The notes: generated from the letters alone by a model not told the origin. DNA of 64,000 nt from Luteimonas yindakuii (GCF_004803715.2 NZ_CP039383.2:1736001-1800000), one strand, 5' to 3'. Numbered from the stretch's first letter, positions 8,086-19,035 are shown. Numbers and translations: made by a program.

Positions 8086-8897
8086 ATGTTGCCGCCCTCC
8101 CCGGCAGTGGAGTCGCGGGCTGCGGGCGCAGGTCGCACCGCGATGCCCGCATCGGAAAGATGCACCTTGAGTTCCGGGATCAGCACCGTGCCGCTGTGGA
8201 ACACGCTGGCGGCGAGGGCTGCATCCACATCCGCGTCGCGGAACACGTCGACGAAATGCGCCGCGGTGCCGGCGCCACCCGACGCGACCAGCGGCACGCG
8301 ACAGACCGCGCGCGCGGCACGCAGCTGTTCGATGTCGTAGCCGTTGCGCACGCCGTCGCTGCCCATGCAGTTGAGGACGATCTCGCCGGCGCCGAGCGCC
8401 TGTGCCTCGAGCAGCCAGTCGAGCGTGCGGCGCCCGGGCGCGCGCGTCCTTGCGGGGTCACCGGTGTGGCTGCGCACGCGCCATTCGCCGTCCGCCTCGC
8501 GCACCGAATCCACACCCACGACCACGCACTGCACCCCGAACTCGCTGGCGAGTTCGCCGATCAGTGCCGGCCGCTCGAGCGCGGGTGTGTTGATCGAGAT
8601 CTTGTCGGCGCCGGCCTGCAGCACCGCGCGTGCAGTGGCCACGTCGCGGATGCCACCGGCCACGCAGAACGGAATGTCGAGCAGGCGCGAAACGCGGCGG
8701 ATCCACTCGCGATCCACCGAGCGTCCCTGCGGACTGGCGGCGATGTCGTAGAACACCAGTTCGTCGGCGCCGGCGTCGCGATAGCGCATCGCCAGCTCGA
8801 CGATGTCGCCCATGTCCACGTGGTCGCGGAAGCGCACGCCCTTGACCACGCGTCCATCGAGCACGTCCAGGCAGGGCACGATGCGTCGGCTCAGCAT
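8082..8897 (-). CDS. hisF: imidazole glycerol phosphate synthase cyclase subunit
   Basis: 271-residue beta/alpha barrel that uses ammonia from HisH to close the imidazole ring. It starts [20 protein letters not shown] with the catalytic Asp of strand 1; the second catalytic Asp lies in [13 protein letters not shown], and phosphate-binding glycines are in [12 protein letters not shown]. It overlaps hisA by seven bases upstream and hisIE downstream. The last ~15 residues, after the barrel, are an unconserved Pro/Ala tail. Confidence 0.97.
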   Translation of the reverse strand: MLSRRIVPCLDVLDGRVVKGVRFRDHVDMGDIVELAMRYRDAGADELVFYDIAASPQGRSVDREWIRRVSRLLDIPFCVAGGIRDVATARAVLQAGADKISINTPALERPALIGELASEFGVQCVVVGVDSVREADGEWRVRSHTGDPARTRAPGRRTLDWLLEAQALGAGEIVLNCMGSDGVRNGYDIEQLRAARAVCRVPLVASGGAGTAAHFVDVFRDADVDAALAASVFHSGTVLIPELKVHLSDAGIAVRPAPAARDSTAGEGGNI

Positions 8898-9643
8898 GGC
8901 GCGACGTCCAGTGCTTCGGCCACGGTGAACCGGCCCTCGAGCAGCGCGCGACCGAGCACGATGCCGGCGCAGCCCTGCGCGCGCGCGGCGGCGATGTCAT
9001 CGAGCCGGTGCACGCCGCCCGATGCCTGCACCGACAGCGCGGGCGCAAGATCGCGCAGGTGCGCATACAGGGCGGGGTTGGGCCCGGCCAGCATGCCGTC
9101 GCGGTCGATGTCGGTGCTCAGCAGGTGCACGAGCCCCGCCTGCGCGTAACGCAGGGACAGCGCGTCCAGGGTTTCGCCACCGGTCTCGGTCCAGCCATGC
9201 ACCGGCAGGCGCCACACGCCACGAGGGTCGCGGCGGGTATCCAGTGCAATGGTGACGCGGTCGGCGCCGAACTCCAGCAGCCAGGCTTCGACCAGCTCCG
9301 GCGAACGCACCGCCAGCGAACCGACCACGACCCGCGTGGCGCCGGCGTCGAGCAGCGCGGCAACGTCGTCGCGCGAGCGCACGCCACCACCGGTCTGCAC
9401 ACGCAAGTCCGTAGCGGCGACGATCGCCCGCAACAACGGCGCAAGCGTGTAGTGGCCGACACGCGCGGCATCCAGGTCGACCAGGTGCAGCCATCGTGCG
9501 CCCTGCGCCGCGTAGTCGCGCGCCACCGCGATCGGTTCGTCGGCATAGCGGGTCTCGCGGGCGTAGTCGCCCTGGCGCAACCGGACCACGCGCCCTTCGC
9601 GTACGTCGATTGCCGGATAGATCGTGAAGTCGTTGGAGGTCAC
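8891..9643 (-). CDS. hisA: ProFAR isomerase
   Basis: 1-(5-phosphoribosyl)-5-[(5-phosphoribosylamino)methylideneamino]imidazole-4-carboxamide isomerase, 250 residues, a beta/alpha barrel paralogous to HisF. Visible features are [15 protein letters not shown] with the catalytic Asp, [34 protein letters not shown] and VQASGGV. The open frame runs about 1.3 kb further upstream, but only as antisense-type sequence. The start is GTG 9643, which overlaps the hisH stop (GTGA). Confidence 0.96.
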   Translation of the reverse strand: MTSNDFTIYPAIDVREGRVVRLRQGDYARETRYADEPIAVARDYAAQGARWLHLVDLDAARVGHYTLAPLLRAIVAATDLRVQTGGGVRSRDDVAALLDAGATRVVVGSLAVRSPELVEAWLLEFGADRVTIALDTRRDPRGVWRLPVHGWTETGGETLDALSLRYAQAGLVHLLSTDIDRDGMLAGPNPALYAHLRDLAPALSVQASGGVHRLDDIAAARAQGCAGIVLGRALLEGRFTVAEALDVAPC

Positions 9644-10236
9644 AGCCCGTTCTCGAGAAAGTTGCGCAGCAGGCGTGCGCCGACGTCGGCGGAGCGTTCC
9701 GGATGGAACTGCGCGCCGGCCACGTTGCCGCGCTGCACGACGCCGGCGAACGCGTCGCCATGCGTGCAGGCCAGCACGCAGTCGTCGGTGACCGGTGCGG
9801 CATAGCTGTGGACGAAATAGGCCTGTGCGCCAGCACCGATCCCCGCCACCAGCGGCGAGGGCCGTACCGGGGCCAGGGTGTTCCAGCCCATGTGCGGCAC
9901 CCGCACGCCCTCGCCTTCGCGCAGGCGCGTCACCCTGCCGGGCAGCAGGCCCAGGCAGGCGGTGTCGTCTTCGGCGGAGTGCTCGAACAGCAACTGCATG
10001 CCGACGCAGACACCCAGCAGCGGCGTGCGCAGTTCGCGCAGCGCGTCGACCAGTGCCAGCTCGCACAGCCGGCGCATGACCGTGGCCGCGGTGCTCACGC
10101 CTGGCAGGATCACGCGGTCGGCCGCGTGCAGCACCGCCGCATCGGTGGTGAGCTCGGGCTCCACGCCCAGTCGCTGCAGCGCATACACCACGGAGCCGAG
10201 GTTGGCCCCGCCGGCATCCACCACGGCGAGCCGCAT
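9640..10236 (-). CDS. hisH: imidazole glycerol phosphate synthase glutaminase subunit
   Basis: 198-residue class I glutamine amidotransferase that supplies ammonia to HisF. The nucleophile lies in [13 protein letters not shown], and the His-Glu pair near the end in GAQFHPERS. Standard length. The ATG is joined to the hisB stop as TGATG, and its stop overlaps the hisA GTG. Confidence 0.97.
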   Translation of the reverse strand: MRLAVVDAGGANLGSVVYALQRLGVEPELTTDAAVLHAADRVILPGVSTAATVMRRLCELALVDALRELRTPLLGVCVGMQLLFEHSAEDDTACLGLLPGRVTRLREGEGVRVPHMGWNTLAPVRPSPLVAGIGAGAQAYFVHSYAAPVTDDCVLACTHGDAFAGVVQRGNVAGAQFHPERSADVGARLLRNFLENGL

Positions 10237-11363
10237 CAGAGCACTCCCTTGGTGCTGGGCAGGCCGGCACCCTCGCGCCGCAGCGCCTGTCGTAGCGCAC
10301 GCGCCACGGCCTTGAACATCGCCTCGATCTTGTGGTGGTCGTTGTCGCCACGCACCTGCAGGTGCAGGTTGAGGCCGGCCGCTTCACACAGCGAACGGAA
10401 GAAGTGCGCGACCAGTTCCGTCGGTAGATCACCGACACGCTCACGCCGGAACTCGCCATCGAACACGAAGTAGGCGCGGCCGCTGAAGTCGAGTGCGGCC
10501 CGCGCCAGGGTCTCGTCCATCGGCAGCGTGAAGCCGGCCCGCGGCCCGCTTGCTGCGGGCAACGGATCGTCCGGCGGATCGAAGCCGTAGCGGCCGATTC
10601 CGCGCTTGCTCCCCAGCGCCTGGCGCAAGGCCTGTCCGAGCGCGAGGCCGGTGTCCTCGACGGTGTGGTGCTCGTCGATATGCAGGTCGCCCTGCGCCTC
10701 GATCTCCAGCGCGAAGCCGCCATGCTTGCCGAGCTGGTCGAGCATGTGGTTGAAGAACGCCAGACCGGTGCTGACGCGTGGTTCGCCGGCGAGGTCGAGG
10801 TCGAGCGCGACGCGGATCGAGGTCTCGCGCGTGGTGCGTTGCACCCGTGCCGTGCGCGGCGCGTCCACCAGCGCGTGCGCGATGCCCGCCCAGTCCCACT
10901 CGCCGCCGAACTGCGGGGTGCGCAGCTGGAAGCCGCGGATGCCCATGTTGGCGGCGAAGGCGATGTCGGTATCGCGATCGCCGACCATCGCCGAGCGCGC
11001 AAGGTCGATGCCGCGATCATGCAGATAGTGCATCGCCAGGCCGATTCCGGGCTTGCGCGTCGGCAGGCCTTCGCTGGCGAAGCTGCGGTCGATCAGCGTT
11101 TCCCGGAACCGGATGCCCTGGCTTTCGAAGATCTGCAGCATCAGCGCATGTGGCCCGTCGAAGTCGGCCTGCGGGAACGCCTCGGTGCCCAGGCCGTCCT
11201 GGTTGGTCACCATCACGAATTCCCAGCCGGCATCGCGCAGCTTCAGCAATGCCGGGATGACACCCGGAAACAGCCGCAGTTTTCCGTAGGCATCGATCTG
11301 GAAGTCGTCGGGTTCCTCGATCAGCGTGCCGTCGCGGTCGACGAAGAGGATCGGCGTACTCAT
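10236..11363 (-). CDS. hisB: histidinol-phosphatase / imidazoleglycerol-phosphate dehydratase
   Basis: Bifunctional 375-residue enzyme for two separate steps. The N-terminal HAD phosphatase (about 1-165) has [22 protein letters not shown] and [12 protein letters not shown]. The C-terminal dehydratase (about 180-375) has the metal-binding motifs [15 protein letters not shown] and [17 protein letters not shown], and [16 protein letters not shown] 11363 has AAGGAG eight bases upstream, so it is chosen over the longer frame; it also overlaps the hisC stop (ATGA). Confidence 0.97.
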   Translation of the reverse strand: MSTPILFVDRDGTLIEEPDDFQIDAYGKLRLFPGVIPALLKLRDAGWEFVMVTNQDGLGTEAFPQADFDGPHALMLQIFESQGIRFRETLIDRSFASEGLPTRKPGIGLAMHYLHDRGIDLARSAMVGDRDTDIAFAANMGIRGFQLRTPQFGGEWDWAGIAHALVDAPRTARVQRTTRETSIRVALDLDLAGEPRVSTGLAFFNHMLDQLGKHGGFALEIEAQGDLHIDEHHTVEDTGLALGQALRQALGSKRGIGRYGFDPPDDPLPAASGPRAGFTLPMDETLARAALDFSGRAYFVFDGEFRRERVGDLPTELVAHFFRSLCEAAGLNLHLQVRGDNDHHKIEAMFKAVARALRQALRREGAGLPSTKGVL

Positions 11364-12508
11364 CGGGAAGCTCCTTCGCCGGGCAGCCGCTGGGCGCCGG
11401 CCTCCATGCATTGCGCGCTGCTGGTCACCGACTGCTGATCACGGGGGGCGCCGAACACGTCGAGCACCCGGTCGTTCTGTTCCGGTGTGCCGATGCTGAT
11501 CCGCAGCGCGTCACCGAGCTGCGCCGCACCACGCTGGTCGCGTACGACGATTCCTGCGGCGAGCAGGCCTGCGAACGCACCTTCGGCATCGATGCAGCGC
11601 ACCAGCAGGAAGTTGCCGTCGGATGGATAGACCCGACGCACGCCCGGCGCCCGCAGCAATCCGTCGAACAGCCGGGTGCGCTCGCTGCATACCGCTTCGA
11701 TGCGGCGCTGCGTTTCGCACAGTGCTCCAGCCGAAAGCGCCGCGCAGGCCAGCGCCACCGATGGCACCGGCAACGGATACGGCGCCTGGCAGCGTCGCAG
11801 CAGCGCGATCAGCTGCGGGTGGCCGATGGCAACGCCGACCCGTGCCCCCGCCAGCGCATGCGCCTTGGACAGGGTGCGCAACACGACAAGGTTCTCGTGG
11901 GCTGCAAGCAGGCCCAGCGCCGATACCTGCGAGGAGAACTCCGCGTAGGCCTCGTCCACCACCACGAGTGCCTGCCCGCGCAGGGCCTCGGCGACCCGTG
12001 CGATCGCCTCCGCTGCGATCGCTGCACCGGTGGGGTTGGCCGGCGAACAGAGGAACACGATCCGCGCCCGACGTTCGCGCGCGATGTCGACCACGCGCAC
12101 GAGGTCCGGCATGAAGCCGCCGGCACCCTCGACCAGCGGCACTTCCACGAATGCTGCGCCCTGGAGCCGCGCCGCGACCGCGTACATGCCGAACACCGGT
12201 GGCGTCGCGAGCACGGCGTCCACGCCAGGGCGGCATGTGGCGCGTACCAGCAGGTCGATGGCCTCGTCGCTGCCACGCCCGACCAGCAGCTGCGCGCCAT
12301 CCACCCGGTACAGCGCGGCCAGCGCATCGACCAGCGCCTGCGGCTGCGGTTCGGGATAGCGCCGACACGCACCATCCACGTCCGCGGCGTTCGGCCACGG
12401 CGCCTCGTTCGCATTGAGCCAGTCGCGGCCCTGCAGACGGGTGCTGCGTGCCGAACCGTAGCCGGCGAAATCGCGGAGATCCTCGCGCACCAGGTCGAGC
12501 ACGCTCAT
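11360..12508 (-). CDS. hisC: histidinol-phosphate aminotransferase
   Basis: 382-residue PLP-dependent fold-type I aminotransferase. Motifs: LNANEAPWP near the N-terminus, [24 protein letters not shown], and the Schiff-base lysine in [15 protein letters not shown]. The C-terminal ~25 residues beyond the fold are an unconserved Gln/Ser-rich tail that also forms the ribosome binding region of hisB. Both ends overlap their neighbours as ATGA. Confidence 0.96.
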   Translation of the reverse strand: MSVLDLVREDLRDFAGYGSARSTRLQGRDWLNANEAPWPNAADVDGACRRYPEPQPQALVDALAALYRVDGAQLLVGRGSDEAIDLLVRATCRPGVDAVLATPPVFGMYAVAARLQGAAFVEVPLVEGAGGFMPDLVRVVDIARERRARIVFLCSPANPTGAAIAAEAIARVAEALRGQALVVVDEAYAEFSSQVSALGLLAAHENLVVLRTLSKAHALAGARVGVAIGHPQLIALLRRCQAPYPLPVPSVALACAALSAGALCETQRRIEAVCSERTRLFDGLLRAPGVRRVYPSDGNFLLVRCIDAEGAFAGLLAAGIVVRDQRGAAQLGDALRISIGTPEQNDRVLDVFGAPRDQQSVTSSAQCMEAGAQRLPGEGASR

Positions 12509-13833
12509 GCCCGTGCCTCCGGCAACCGCCGGCGCACCGCGTTGGCGTGCGCTTCCAGCCCTTCCGCTGCGGCGATGGTCACCGCATCCGGGCCGATCGC
12601 GGCGACGCCGGCCGGCGTGGCGGCCTGCACGCTGATGGTCTTCTGGAACGCCGCCACGCTGACCCCACTCCACGCGTGCGCGGCACCATCGGTGGGCAGC
12701 ACGTGGTTGGTGCCGCTGCAGTAGTCACCCAGCGCTTCGGGCGTGTGGTCGCCGAGGAAGATCGAGCCGGCCGAGGTGACGCGGCCGAGCCAGCGGCGCG
12801 GTTCGCGCAGGGCGAGGATCAGGTGTTCCGGCGCGTAGAGGTTGGACAGCGCGAATGCATCCTCAAGGTCTTCGACCTCCACCAGTCGGGAACGCTGCAA
12901 GGCCTGCCGCGCGATGTCGGCGCGTGGCAGCGCTTCGAGCTGACGTGCCAGTGCCGCTTCCACCGCGGCCAGCAGCGCCGGCGCATCCGAGACCAGCAGC
13001 ACCTGAGAGTCCGGGCCATGTTCGGCCTGCGACAGCAGGTCGGCGGCGACGAACTCCGCGTCGGCGCCGGCGTCGGCGATCACCAGCACTTCTGACGGAC
13101 CGGCCGGCAGGTCGATGGCGACGTCACCCGCCTGCGCAAGCTGACGCTTGGCCTCGGTGACCCAGGCATTGCCCGGCCCGAACACCTTGTCGCATGCCGG
13201 CACTTCGGCGGTACCGAGCGCGAGCGCTGCGATCGCCTGCGCGCCGCCGAGCTTGAACACACGATGCACGCCGGTCATGCGCGCGGCCACCAGCACGGCG
13301 GGATCAGCACTGCCATCGCGACGTGGCGGCGTGCACAGCACCACCTGCGCACAACCGGCAAGACGCGCCGGCACACCGAGCATCAATGCGGTTGAGGGCA
13401 GTGGCGCACTGCCGGCCGGCACGTACAGGCCGACACGGGCGATCGGCCGCACCAGCCGTTCGCAGACCACGCCGGGCGCGGTCTCGACGCTGTATTCCTG
13501 CAGGCCGCCCGGCGCGTGGAAGGCCTCGATGCGCGCGGCCGCGCGGGCCATCGCCTCGCGCAGGGCCACGGGGACCATCGCCTCGGCGGCGGCGAACTCG
13601 GCCTCGCCGACCTCGAACGCTTGCAGTTCGACGCCATCCAGCCGTGCGGTGATCGCGCGCAGCGCGGCGTCGCCATCACGCCGCACCTCGTCGACAATGG
13701 CGGCGACGGATTGCGCCAGTGCCTGTGCCCCGTCGCGGACCGGCCGCTGCAGTACGCGCAGGCGTTCTGCGTTGTCCAGCGCGGACCAGCGCACGCGCTG
13801 CGCGGTCCCTGCGGTGTCGACGCAGGCGTTCAT
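12505..13833 (-). CDS. hisD: histidinol dehydrogenase
   Basis: 442-residue zinc- and NAD-dependent enzyme performing the last two oxidations to histidine. Visible are [60 protein letters not shown] and the metal/substrate loop [18 protein letters not shown] 13833 overlaps the hisG stop (ATGA). Standard length. Confidence 0.97.
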   Translation of the reverse strand: MNACVDTAGTAQRVRWSALDNAERLRVLQRPVRDGAQALAQSVAAIVDEVRRDGDAALRAITARLDGVELQAFEVGEAEFAAAEAMVPVALREAMARAAARIEAFHAPGGLQEYSVETAPGVVCERLVRPIARVGLYVPAGSAPLPSTALMLGVPARLAGCAQVVLCTPPRRDGSADPAVLVAARMTGVHRVFKLGGAQAIAALALGTAEVPACDKVFGPGNAWVTEAKRQLAQAGDVAIDLPAGPSEVLVIADAGADAEFVAADLLSQAEHGPDSQVLLVSDAPALLAAVEAALARQLEALPRADIARQALQRSRLVEVEDLEDAFALSNLYAPEHLILALREPRRWLGRVTSAGSIFLGDHTPEALGDYCSGTNHVLPTDGAAHAWSGVSVAAFQKTISVQAATPAGVAAIGPDAVTIAAAEGLEAHANAVRRRLPEARA

Positions 13834-14744
13834 GCCAGCGTCCTCTCGACCGGCAGCACCATCAGTCCGCGTGCGCCGGCCTGGCGCAGGTCTTCCAGCC
13901 GTTGCCAGGTCATGGTGCCGCGGCACAGCGTCTGCAACGCCAGCGTGTCCTGGCCATCAAGCTGCATCACGGTCGGCGGCTCGGCATCGGGCAACAGCTT
14001 CATCAGCGCGGGGACGGCCTCGCGCGTGGTCTGGAACATCAGCAGGCGGCTGTCGCGCAGCCGCAGCACGCCGTCCATGCGCCGCAGCAGCAGGGCCATC
14101 AGCTCCGCGCGGGCATCGGTGAACGCACGCACGGGACCGGCGAGTACCGCCTCGCTCTGCAGCAGCGTGAGCACCGGGCGCAGCTGGTTGGCGGCCAGGG
14201 TGGCGCCGCTCGACACCAGGTCGCAGATCACGTCCGCCTGGCCCAGCCGCGGCGCGATCTCCACCGAGCCCGACAGCAGCACGACGTCGGCGGCGATGCC
14301 CTGCCCCTCCAGCCACTGGCGCACGAGGTGCGGATAGCTGGTCGCGATGCGCCGCCCGGTGAGCTGGGCCGGACCGTTCCAGTCCCAGCCATCGGGCACG
14401 GCGATGTCGAGCCGGCAGCCGCCGAAGCCCAGCGTGCGCAGCTCGCGCGCGACCTCGGGCAGCGACTCGGCCGCACGCCCGGCCGCCTGCTCGGCCAGCA
14501 CGTTGCGACCGACGATGCCGAGGTCGCAGACACCATCGGCGAGCAGGCCCGGGATGTCGTCGTCGCGCACGAGCAGCAGGTCGATCGGCAGCGTCTCGCC
14601 GTAGCAGAACAGGCGGTCGCGGCTCTCGCGGAAGTCGAGGCCGCAGGAGGCAAGCAGGGCACGGGACGGCTCGCCAAGGCGGCCGCTTTTCTGGATGGCA
14701 ATGCGCAGACGGTCGCGCACCGCCGCGGGGGCGGTCGGGCTCAT
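13830..14744 (-). CDS. hisG: ATP phosphoribosyltransferase (long form)
   Basis: First and committed enzyme of histidine synthesis, 304 residues. This is the long HisG form, with a C-terminal ACT-like regulatory domain for histidine feedback (family knowledge). It begins [12 protein letters not shown], has [18 protein letters not shown] and the PRPP loop in [18 protein letters not shown]. It starts 10 bases after the stop of the TrpR-like regulator gene, so the regulator is the promoter-proximal gene of the same operon. Confidence 0.96.
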   Translation of the reverse strand: MSPTAPAAVRDRLRIAIQKSGRLGEPSRALLASCGLDFRESRDRLFCYGETLPIDLLLVRDDDIPGLLADGVCDLGIVGRNVLAEQAAGRAAESLPEVARELRTLGFGGCRLDIAVPDGWDWNGPAQLTGRRIATSYPHLVRQWLEGQGIAADVVLLSGSVEIAPRLGQADVICDLVSSGATLAANQLRPVLTLLQSEAVLAGPVRAFTDARAELMALLLRRMDGVLRLRDSRLLMFQTTREAVPALMKLLPDAEPPTVMQLDGQDTLALQTLCRGTMTWQRLEDLRQAGARGLMVLPVERTLA

Positions 14745-14754
14745 GGGGGTCCGG

Positions 14755-15081
14755 TCAATGGGAGGGAACGAGGTGCGGGAACTGGCGACGCGCGGCGGCG
14801 GCATAGCCGCCCTCGCCGTGGCCCAGCGTGCGTGCGACGCGACCGACGGTGGTCACGCTGACGCGGGTGCGCTCGTGGATCTCGCGGTACGGCACGCCCT
14901 CGAGCAGCAGCGGCACCACCTTCCAGCGGTCCGACATGGCCTCGAGTTCGGCCGGCGTACACAGGTCACGCAGGAACGCGGCGACTTCCTCCGCGTTCTG
15001 CAGCGAGGCGAACGCCTCGGCCAACCCCTGCATGGAGGCTTCGATGTCGTAACGCGGCAGGGGATCGGGTCGCTGTTTCAT
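14755..15081 (-). CDS. TrpR/YerC-family transcriptional regulator heading the his operon
   Basis: 108 residues with the Trp-repressor fold: helical [20 protein letters not shown], then a helix-turn-helix [20 protein letters not shown]. This is the YerC/YecD branch of the TrpR superfamily. It is the first gene of the his operon, 10 bases before hisG. A strong palindrome over its own promoter is the probable operator. The likely role is a histidine-responsive repressor of itself and hisGDCBHAF(IE); co-repressor identity is inference from position. Some authors call such proteins HisR. Confidence 0.9.
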   Translation of the reverse strand: MKQRPDPLPRYDIEASMQGLAEAFASLQNAEEVAAFLRDLCTPAELEAMSDRWKVVPLLLEGVPYREIHERTRVSVTTVGRVARTLGHGEGGYAAAARRQFPHLVPSH

Positions 15082-15086
15082 CGAGC

Positions 15087-15112
15087 TAATGTAATAACGC
15101 GTTAGCGCATTA
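15087..15112. promoter_or_regulatory. palindromic operator of the his operon
   Basis: 26-bp inverted repeat of the form TAATG-NNN-TAACGCGTTA-NNN-CATTA. The central ten bases (15095-15104) are perfectly self-complementary, and the outer five-base arms also match. It overlaps the -10 box and transcription start and ends five bases before the regulator ATG, the position of a repressor site. Binding by the adjacent TrpR-like protein is inferred. Confidence 0.75.
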
Positions 15113-15136
15113 TGCCGATCGAAAGCCCCGCGTCAA
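15109..15136 (-). promoter_or_regulatory. sigma-70 promoter of the regulator-his operon
   Basis: On the minus strand TTGACG (15131-15136), a 16-bp spacer and CATAAT (15109-15114) match the consensus at five of six positions each. Transcription would start near 15102, inside the palindrome, giving a leader of about 20 bases. Confidence 0.7.
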
Positions 15137-15310
15137 TGCGCGCATTGCATGCCAGTCAGGGTTCGCTACGGGAGGTGGGCGGGAAACGACTGGCAGGAGC
15201 CGTGAAGTCCCGGCCTTTGCGTCCGCGGTCTGGGGCTGGGCCAGTGCGGAGCAACAGTCCCGGGGTGCACCCGACTGCGGGCAGCCAGGCGGAGCGGCGG
15301 TGGAGCCGAC

Positions 15311-15682
15311 TCAGTGCTCCGCGGGCAGCGAACTCCGCCGGTGCGCGATCATCCACGCCAGTGCCACGCCGACCATGGCGCCCAGCACCTCCATCAGCAC
15401 GCGGATGCCGAGGTTGTTCGCGTCGTGGATCTTCTGCAGGAACATGCGCGCATACACCGGCGATTCCAGCCGTACGACACCCATGTAGAACAGGTTCCAG
15501 ATGTCGATGCCGGCGGCGATCGCCACCGCGGCGACGCAGCTCCAGCCGATGGAGTGGCCTTCGTTCCAGGCGAACTTCCGTGCCAGCACGTGGAACAGCG
15601 CGAACAGCAGCATCCCCACCGCCAGCGCGATGAGTCCGGCCTCCAGCGCGCCCAGCCAGCCGTAATGCAGCGGCAGGTTCAT
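15311..15682 (-). CDS. small membrane protein coupled to the ammonia-lyase
   Basis: 123 residues with three clear hydrophobic spans: AGLIALAVGMLLFALFHVL, then WSCVAAVAIAAGIDIWNLF, then VLMEVLGAMVGVALAWMIA. It has a soluble-looking central stretch (RLESPVYARMFLQKIHDANN). I do not recognise the family. Its ATG overlaps the stop of the HAL-like gene (ATGA), so the two are co-translated. Transport or anchoring for the lyase pathway is possible but unproven. The 170 bases between it and the his promoter hold no gene that I can see. Confidence 0.75.
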   Translation of the reverse strand: MNLPLHYGWLGALEAGLIALAVGMLLFALFHVLARKFAWNEGHSIGWSCVAAVAIAAGIDIWNLFYMGVVRLESPVYARMFLQKIHDANNLGIRVLMEVLGAMVGVALAWMIAHRRSSLPAEH

Positions 15683-17583
15683 CCGGCCTGCCCGACCGCC
15701 TGGTGGGCGGCCGTGAGCAGCGTGCCACTGGTGACCAGACGCACCGCTTCCGCCACCTCGCCGTCGAGCGCGCGGTCGCGATCGAGGAAGGCGATGCGCT
15801 CGCGCAACACCGCATGCGCGGCAGCAACGGCAGGCCCCGGCTGGAACGGTTCGGAGACGGCGAGTTCCTCGCGCAGGGCCTCCACCTCGGCCAGGAAGCG
15901 CGCACGGTCCGGGTGACCCTCCGCGGGTGCGCCCTGCACCTTCAGGGCGAACGCGGTGGCGTCGCTGCGACGCGCAAGATCACACGCGGCATTGATCATG
16001 TCGCGACGGAAATCGAGCGCCTGCGCGGCGGTGTGCAGTTCCAGCGCCAGCACCTTGCCGAGGTCGGCCACCATCGCCAGCACATGGCGCGCCTCGTTGG
16101 CACCCATCGACACGTGGTCCTCGGCGTTGGCGCTGGTCGGAACCGAGTACACGCTGGCCGGGTGTGCGCGCGTGGCGAGGTCGTTGACGATCGCCGCCGC
16201 GGTGTACTGGATGATCATGAAACCGGATTCGGTGCCGTCCTCGTTGCCGATCAGGAAGGCCGGCAGGCCATCGCTGGTGGACGGATCGACCAGCTTGTTG
16301 AGCCGACGCTCCGAGATCGACGCCAGCACCGGGATCGCCGCCTTCACCGCGGACAACGCCAGCGCCAGCGGCATGCCGTGGAAATGGCCGGCGGAAATCA
16401 CCTGCTCCTCGACGTGGTCTGCTTCGCGGTCGGGGAACACCAGCGGGTTGTCGGTGACCGCGTTGAGCTCGATGTCGAGCACCCGCGCGGCATGCGCGGC
16501 GGCATCGCGCACCGCGCCGTGCACCTGCGGGATGCAGCGCAGCGAATAGCTGTCCTGCGGCTGGTGCTTCTTGCCGCCACGGAAGGGCTTGAAGCGCTGG
16601 TAGAACTTCTCACGACCATGGCGCTGGTTGGCGGCCACCCAGTCCCAGCCGATGTCGAAACGCAGCGCCTGCGCGTCCGGCGTATCCCAGCTTTCGGGTT
16701 GCCAGAAGCGGAACTTCGGCACCAGGTGGTAGGCGATGTCGGCAAGCGTCGAGCCGTCCAGCAATGCGCGCAGCCGCGCTGCCACCTCGACCTGGCCGGG
16801 ATGCGGCCGCAGCGCGTGCACGTCGGCATCGAAGGCGCCGAGGCGGCCGGCGAACGCATCGATGGTCATTGCCGCGGCGAGGTCGGCGGTATCGAGCAGG
16901 TCCTCGAGCCGGTGCAACGCCAGCACGCCCATCGCCACCATCTGCGCGGTGCCGTTGTTGAGCGCCAACCCTTCCTTGTACGACAGCTCCACCGGCCGCA
17001 GGCCGGCACGCGCGAGCGCTTCGCCACCCGGCATGCGCTCGCCATCGAGGAAGGCTTCGCCACCACCCAGCAGCACGATCGCCAGATGCGAGAGCGGCGC
17101 GAGGTCACCCGAGGCGCCTACCGAGCCCAGCGACGGCACCACCGGCACCACCCCGGCATTGAGCATCGCGGTCAGCGCCTGCAGGGTCTCCACCCGGATT
17201 CCCGAATGCCCGCGCAGCAGCGTGTTGATGCGGATGCACAGCATCGCGCGGACCACGTCCGCGGACATCGGCTCACCCACGCACACCGCATGGGTGATGA
17301 TGAGGTTGCGCTGCAGTTCCGCATGCAGCGAACGCCCCGAGGGCGTCGCGCCCGGCAGTTCGTCGCGCAGCGGATGCGCACCGAGCAGCTTGTCGGCATT
17401 GCTGCCGAAACCGGTAGAGACGCCGTAGATCGGCTCCTCACGGCGGACCTGCTCGGCCAGGAAGGCCGCCGCGCGCGCGACCGCCCGCAACGCACCGTCA
17501 TCCAGCTCGACCGGCGCACCCTCGGCGACCATCACCAGCTGCGTCCGGGTCAGCGACCTGCCATCGAGATGGATCGGTTTCAT
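15679..17583 (-). CDS. histidine ammonia-lyase-like aromatic amino acid lyase, long form
   Basis: 634 residues of the HAL/PAL/TAL family, deaminating an aromatic amino acid through an MIO cofactor. MIO forms autocatalytically from Ala-Ser-Gly at about 157-159 (SLGSVGASGDLAPLSH). The substrate-side pair is Thr-His at 97-98 (Ser-His in classical HutH), and Glu488 in TSANAEDHVSMG matches the imidazole-binding Glu of HutH, so histidine is the likeliest substrate. It is ~120 residues longer than HutH. About 50 extra residues, rich in Trp/Phe/Lys, lie between LLDGS (~280) and QPQDSYSLRC (~341), and there is also a C-terminal extension. It sits 39 bases after hisS and is coupled to a membrane protein gene. 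No other hut genes are nearby except the FGase-family gene 11 kb away. Confidence 0.85.
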   Translation of the reverse strand: MKPIHLDGRSLTRTQLVMVAEGAPVELDDGALRAVARAAAFLAEQVRREEPIYGVSTGFGSNADKLLGAHPLRDELPGATPSGRSLHAELQRNLIITHAVCVGEPMSADVVRAMLCIRINTLLRGHSGIRVETLQALTAMLNAGVVPVVPSLGSVGASGDLAPLSHLAIVLLGGGEAFLDGERMPGGEALARAGLRPVELSYKEGLALNNGTAQMVAMGVLALHRLEDLLDTADLAAAMTIDAFAGRLGAFDADVHALRPHPGQVEVAARLRALLDGSTLADIAYHLVPKFRFWQPESWDTPDAQALRFDIGWDWVAANQRHGREKFYQRFKPFRGGKKHQPQDSYSLRCIPQVHGAVRDAAAHAARVLDIELNAVTDNPLVFPDREADHVEEQVISAGHFHGMPLALALSAVKAAIPVLASISERRLNKLVDPSTSDGLPAFLIGNEDGTESGFMIIQYTAAAIVNDLATRAHPASVYSVPTSANAEDHVSMGANEARHVLAMVADLGKVLALELHTAAQALDFRRDMINAACDLARRSDATAFALKVQGAPAEGHPDRARFLAEVEALREELAVSEPFQPGPAVAAAHAVLRERIAFLDRDRALDGEVAEAVRLVTSGTLLTAAHQAVGQAG

Positions 17584-17622
17584 CGTGTTCGTCCCCTGTG
17601 ATCATTGACGGCGTGCGCGCCG

Positions 17623-19035
17623 TCAGCGCCCGGCAAGCGCGCGGGTCTGTTCGAGCTCGACGCGCAAGGCCTCGGCGCATTCGTTGCGTGCAACCTCGAA
17701 CTGCTGTTCGCGCAGCAGGTCCTTGACCGCGACCACGCCGCGCGCGCGCTCATCGTCGCCGGCCAGCACCACGAAGCGGACACCCGCCTTCGCCGCGTAC
17801 TGGAACTGGCGGCCGAGCTTGCGCGGCTCCATCTGCACCTCGGTGTTGATGCCGCCGGCACGCAGCCGGCGGGCGAGTTCGAGTGCATCGTCGAGCGAGG
17901 CATCGTCCATCAGCGCGACCATCGCCTGCACGCTGCTGTCGCCGATGCCCTCGATCAGCCCGGCATCGCGCAGCTGGAAGAACAGCCGGGTCAGGCCGAT
18001 CGAGATGCCCACCCCCGGCAGCTTCGACTTCGTGTAATGGCTGGCGAGGTCCTCGTAGCGGCCGCCGGAACAGATCGAACCGATCTCCGGATGGTCGGTG
18101 AGCGTGGTCTCGTAGACGGTGCCGGTGTAGTAGTCGAGGCCGCGGGCGATGGAGAAGTTCAGCCGGTAGGCCGATTCGGGCACGCCCAGCGCGCGCACCA
18201 GCTCCAGCACCTCGCGCAGCTCGGCGGCGCCCGTGCGCAGGGCCTCGCTGGCGTCGTCGCCCGCACCTGCCAGCACCTCGTCGATCCGCGCCAGCGCGTC
18301 GGCATGCGACTGCGAACGCACCTCGACGAAATCGAGGATCCGCTGCACGGCATCCGCCGGCAGGCCGAACTCCGGGCCGGCCAGCGTTTCGCGCACGTAG
18401 TCGGCGCCGCGCTTGTCGATCTTGTCGACCTCGCGCAGCACCAGCGCCTGCTGCTGCGCGTCGGTCACGCCCTGCGCCTCGAAGAAGCCACGCATCAGCT
18501 TGCGGTTGTTGAGCTGCACCGCGAAGCCGCCGATCCCGAGTTCGGAGAACACCGCGTGGATCACCGCGAGGATCTCCGCGTCGTAGCGGATGCTCAGGCT
18601 GTCCTTGCCGATGACGTCGATGTCGCACTGGTAGAACTCGCGGAACCGCCCGCGTTGCGCGCGTTCGCCACGGTAGACGCGCTGCATCTGGTAGCGGCGG
18701 AACGGGAAGCTGAGCTCGTGCTCGTGCTCGGCGACATAACGCGCCAGCGGCACGGTGAGGTCGAAGCGCAGTGCCAGTTCCGGCAACCCGGCGCCCTCCC
18801 CTTCGGCGGCGGCGTTGGCCAGCGCGCCGGTGGACTGCACGAAATACACCTGGCGCTCGGTCTCGCCGCCGGACTTGGTCAGCAGCACGTCGGACAGCTC
18901 GAACACCGGCGTCTCCACGGGCAGGAAGCCGAAGCGCTCGTAATTGCGGCGGATCACGTCCAGCATGCGCTGGAACGCGATCTGCTCGCGAGGCAACAGT
19001 TCCATGACTCCGGCGGGGGTACGCGGCTTGATCAA
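17623..19035 (-). CDS. hisS: histidyl-tRNA synthetase
   Basis: 470-residue class II synthetase. Motif 2 region: [19 protein letters not shown] and [10 protein letters not shown]. Histidine-binding motifs are [15 protein letters not shown] and [12 protein letters not shown], with motif 3 in [11 protein letters not shown]. The C-terminal anticodon-binding domain is present. The start is TTG 19035 with GGAG ten bases upstream; this retains the [14 protein letters not shown] start typical of the family. A TAGACT -10 box lies at 19070-19075 on this strand. Confidence 0.96.
   Translation of the reverse strand: MIKPRTPAGVMELLPREQIAFQRMLDVIRRNYERFGFLPVETPVFELSDVLLTKSGGETERQVYFVQSTGALANAAAEGEGAGLPELALRFDLTVPLARYVAEHEHELSFPFRRYQMQRVYRGERAQRGRFREFYQCDIDVIGKDSLSIRYDAEILAVIHAVFSELGIGGFAVQLNNRKLMRGFFEAQGVTDAQQQALVLREVDKIDKRGADYVRETLAGPEFGLPADAVQRILDFVEVRSQSHADALARIDEVLAGAGDDASEALRTGAAELREVLELVRALGVPESAYRLNFSIARGLDYYTGTVYETTLTDHPEIGSICSGGRYEDLASHYTKSKLPGVGISIGLTRLFFQLRDAGLIEGIGDSSVQAMVALMDDASLDDALELARRLRAGGINTEVQMEPRKLGRQFQYAAKAGVRFVVLAGDDERARGVVAVKDLLREQQFEVARNECAEALRVELEQTRALAGR

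Noticed and set aside
15703..17601. 632-codon plus-strand frame opposite the ammonia-lyase gene
   Set aside because: Composition is typical antisense (RQH-rich), while the minus strand encodes an intact, motif-bearing lyase.
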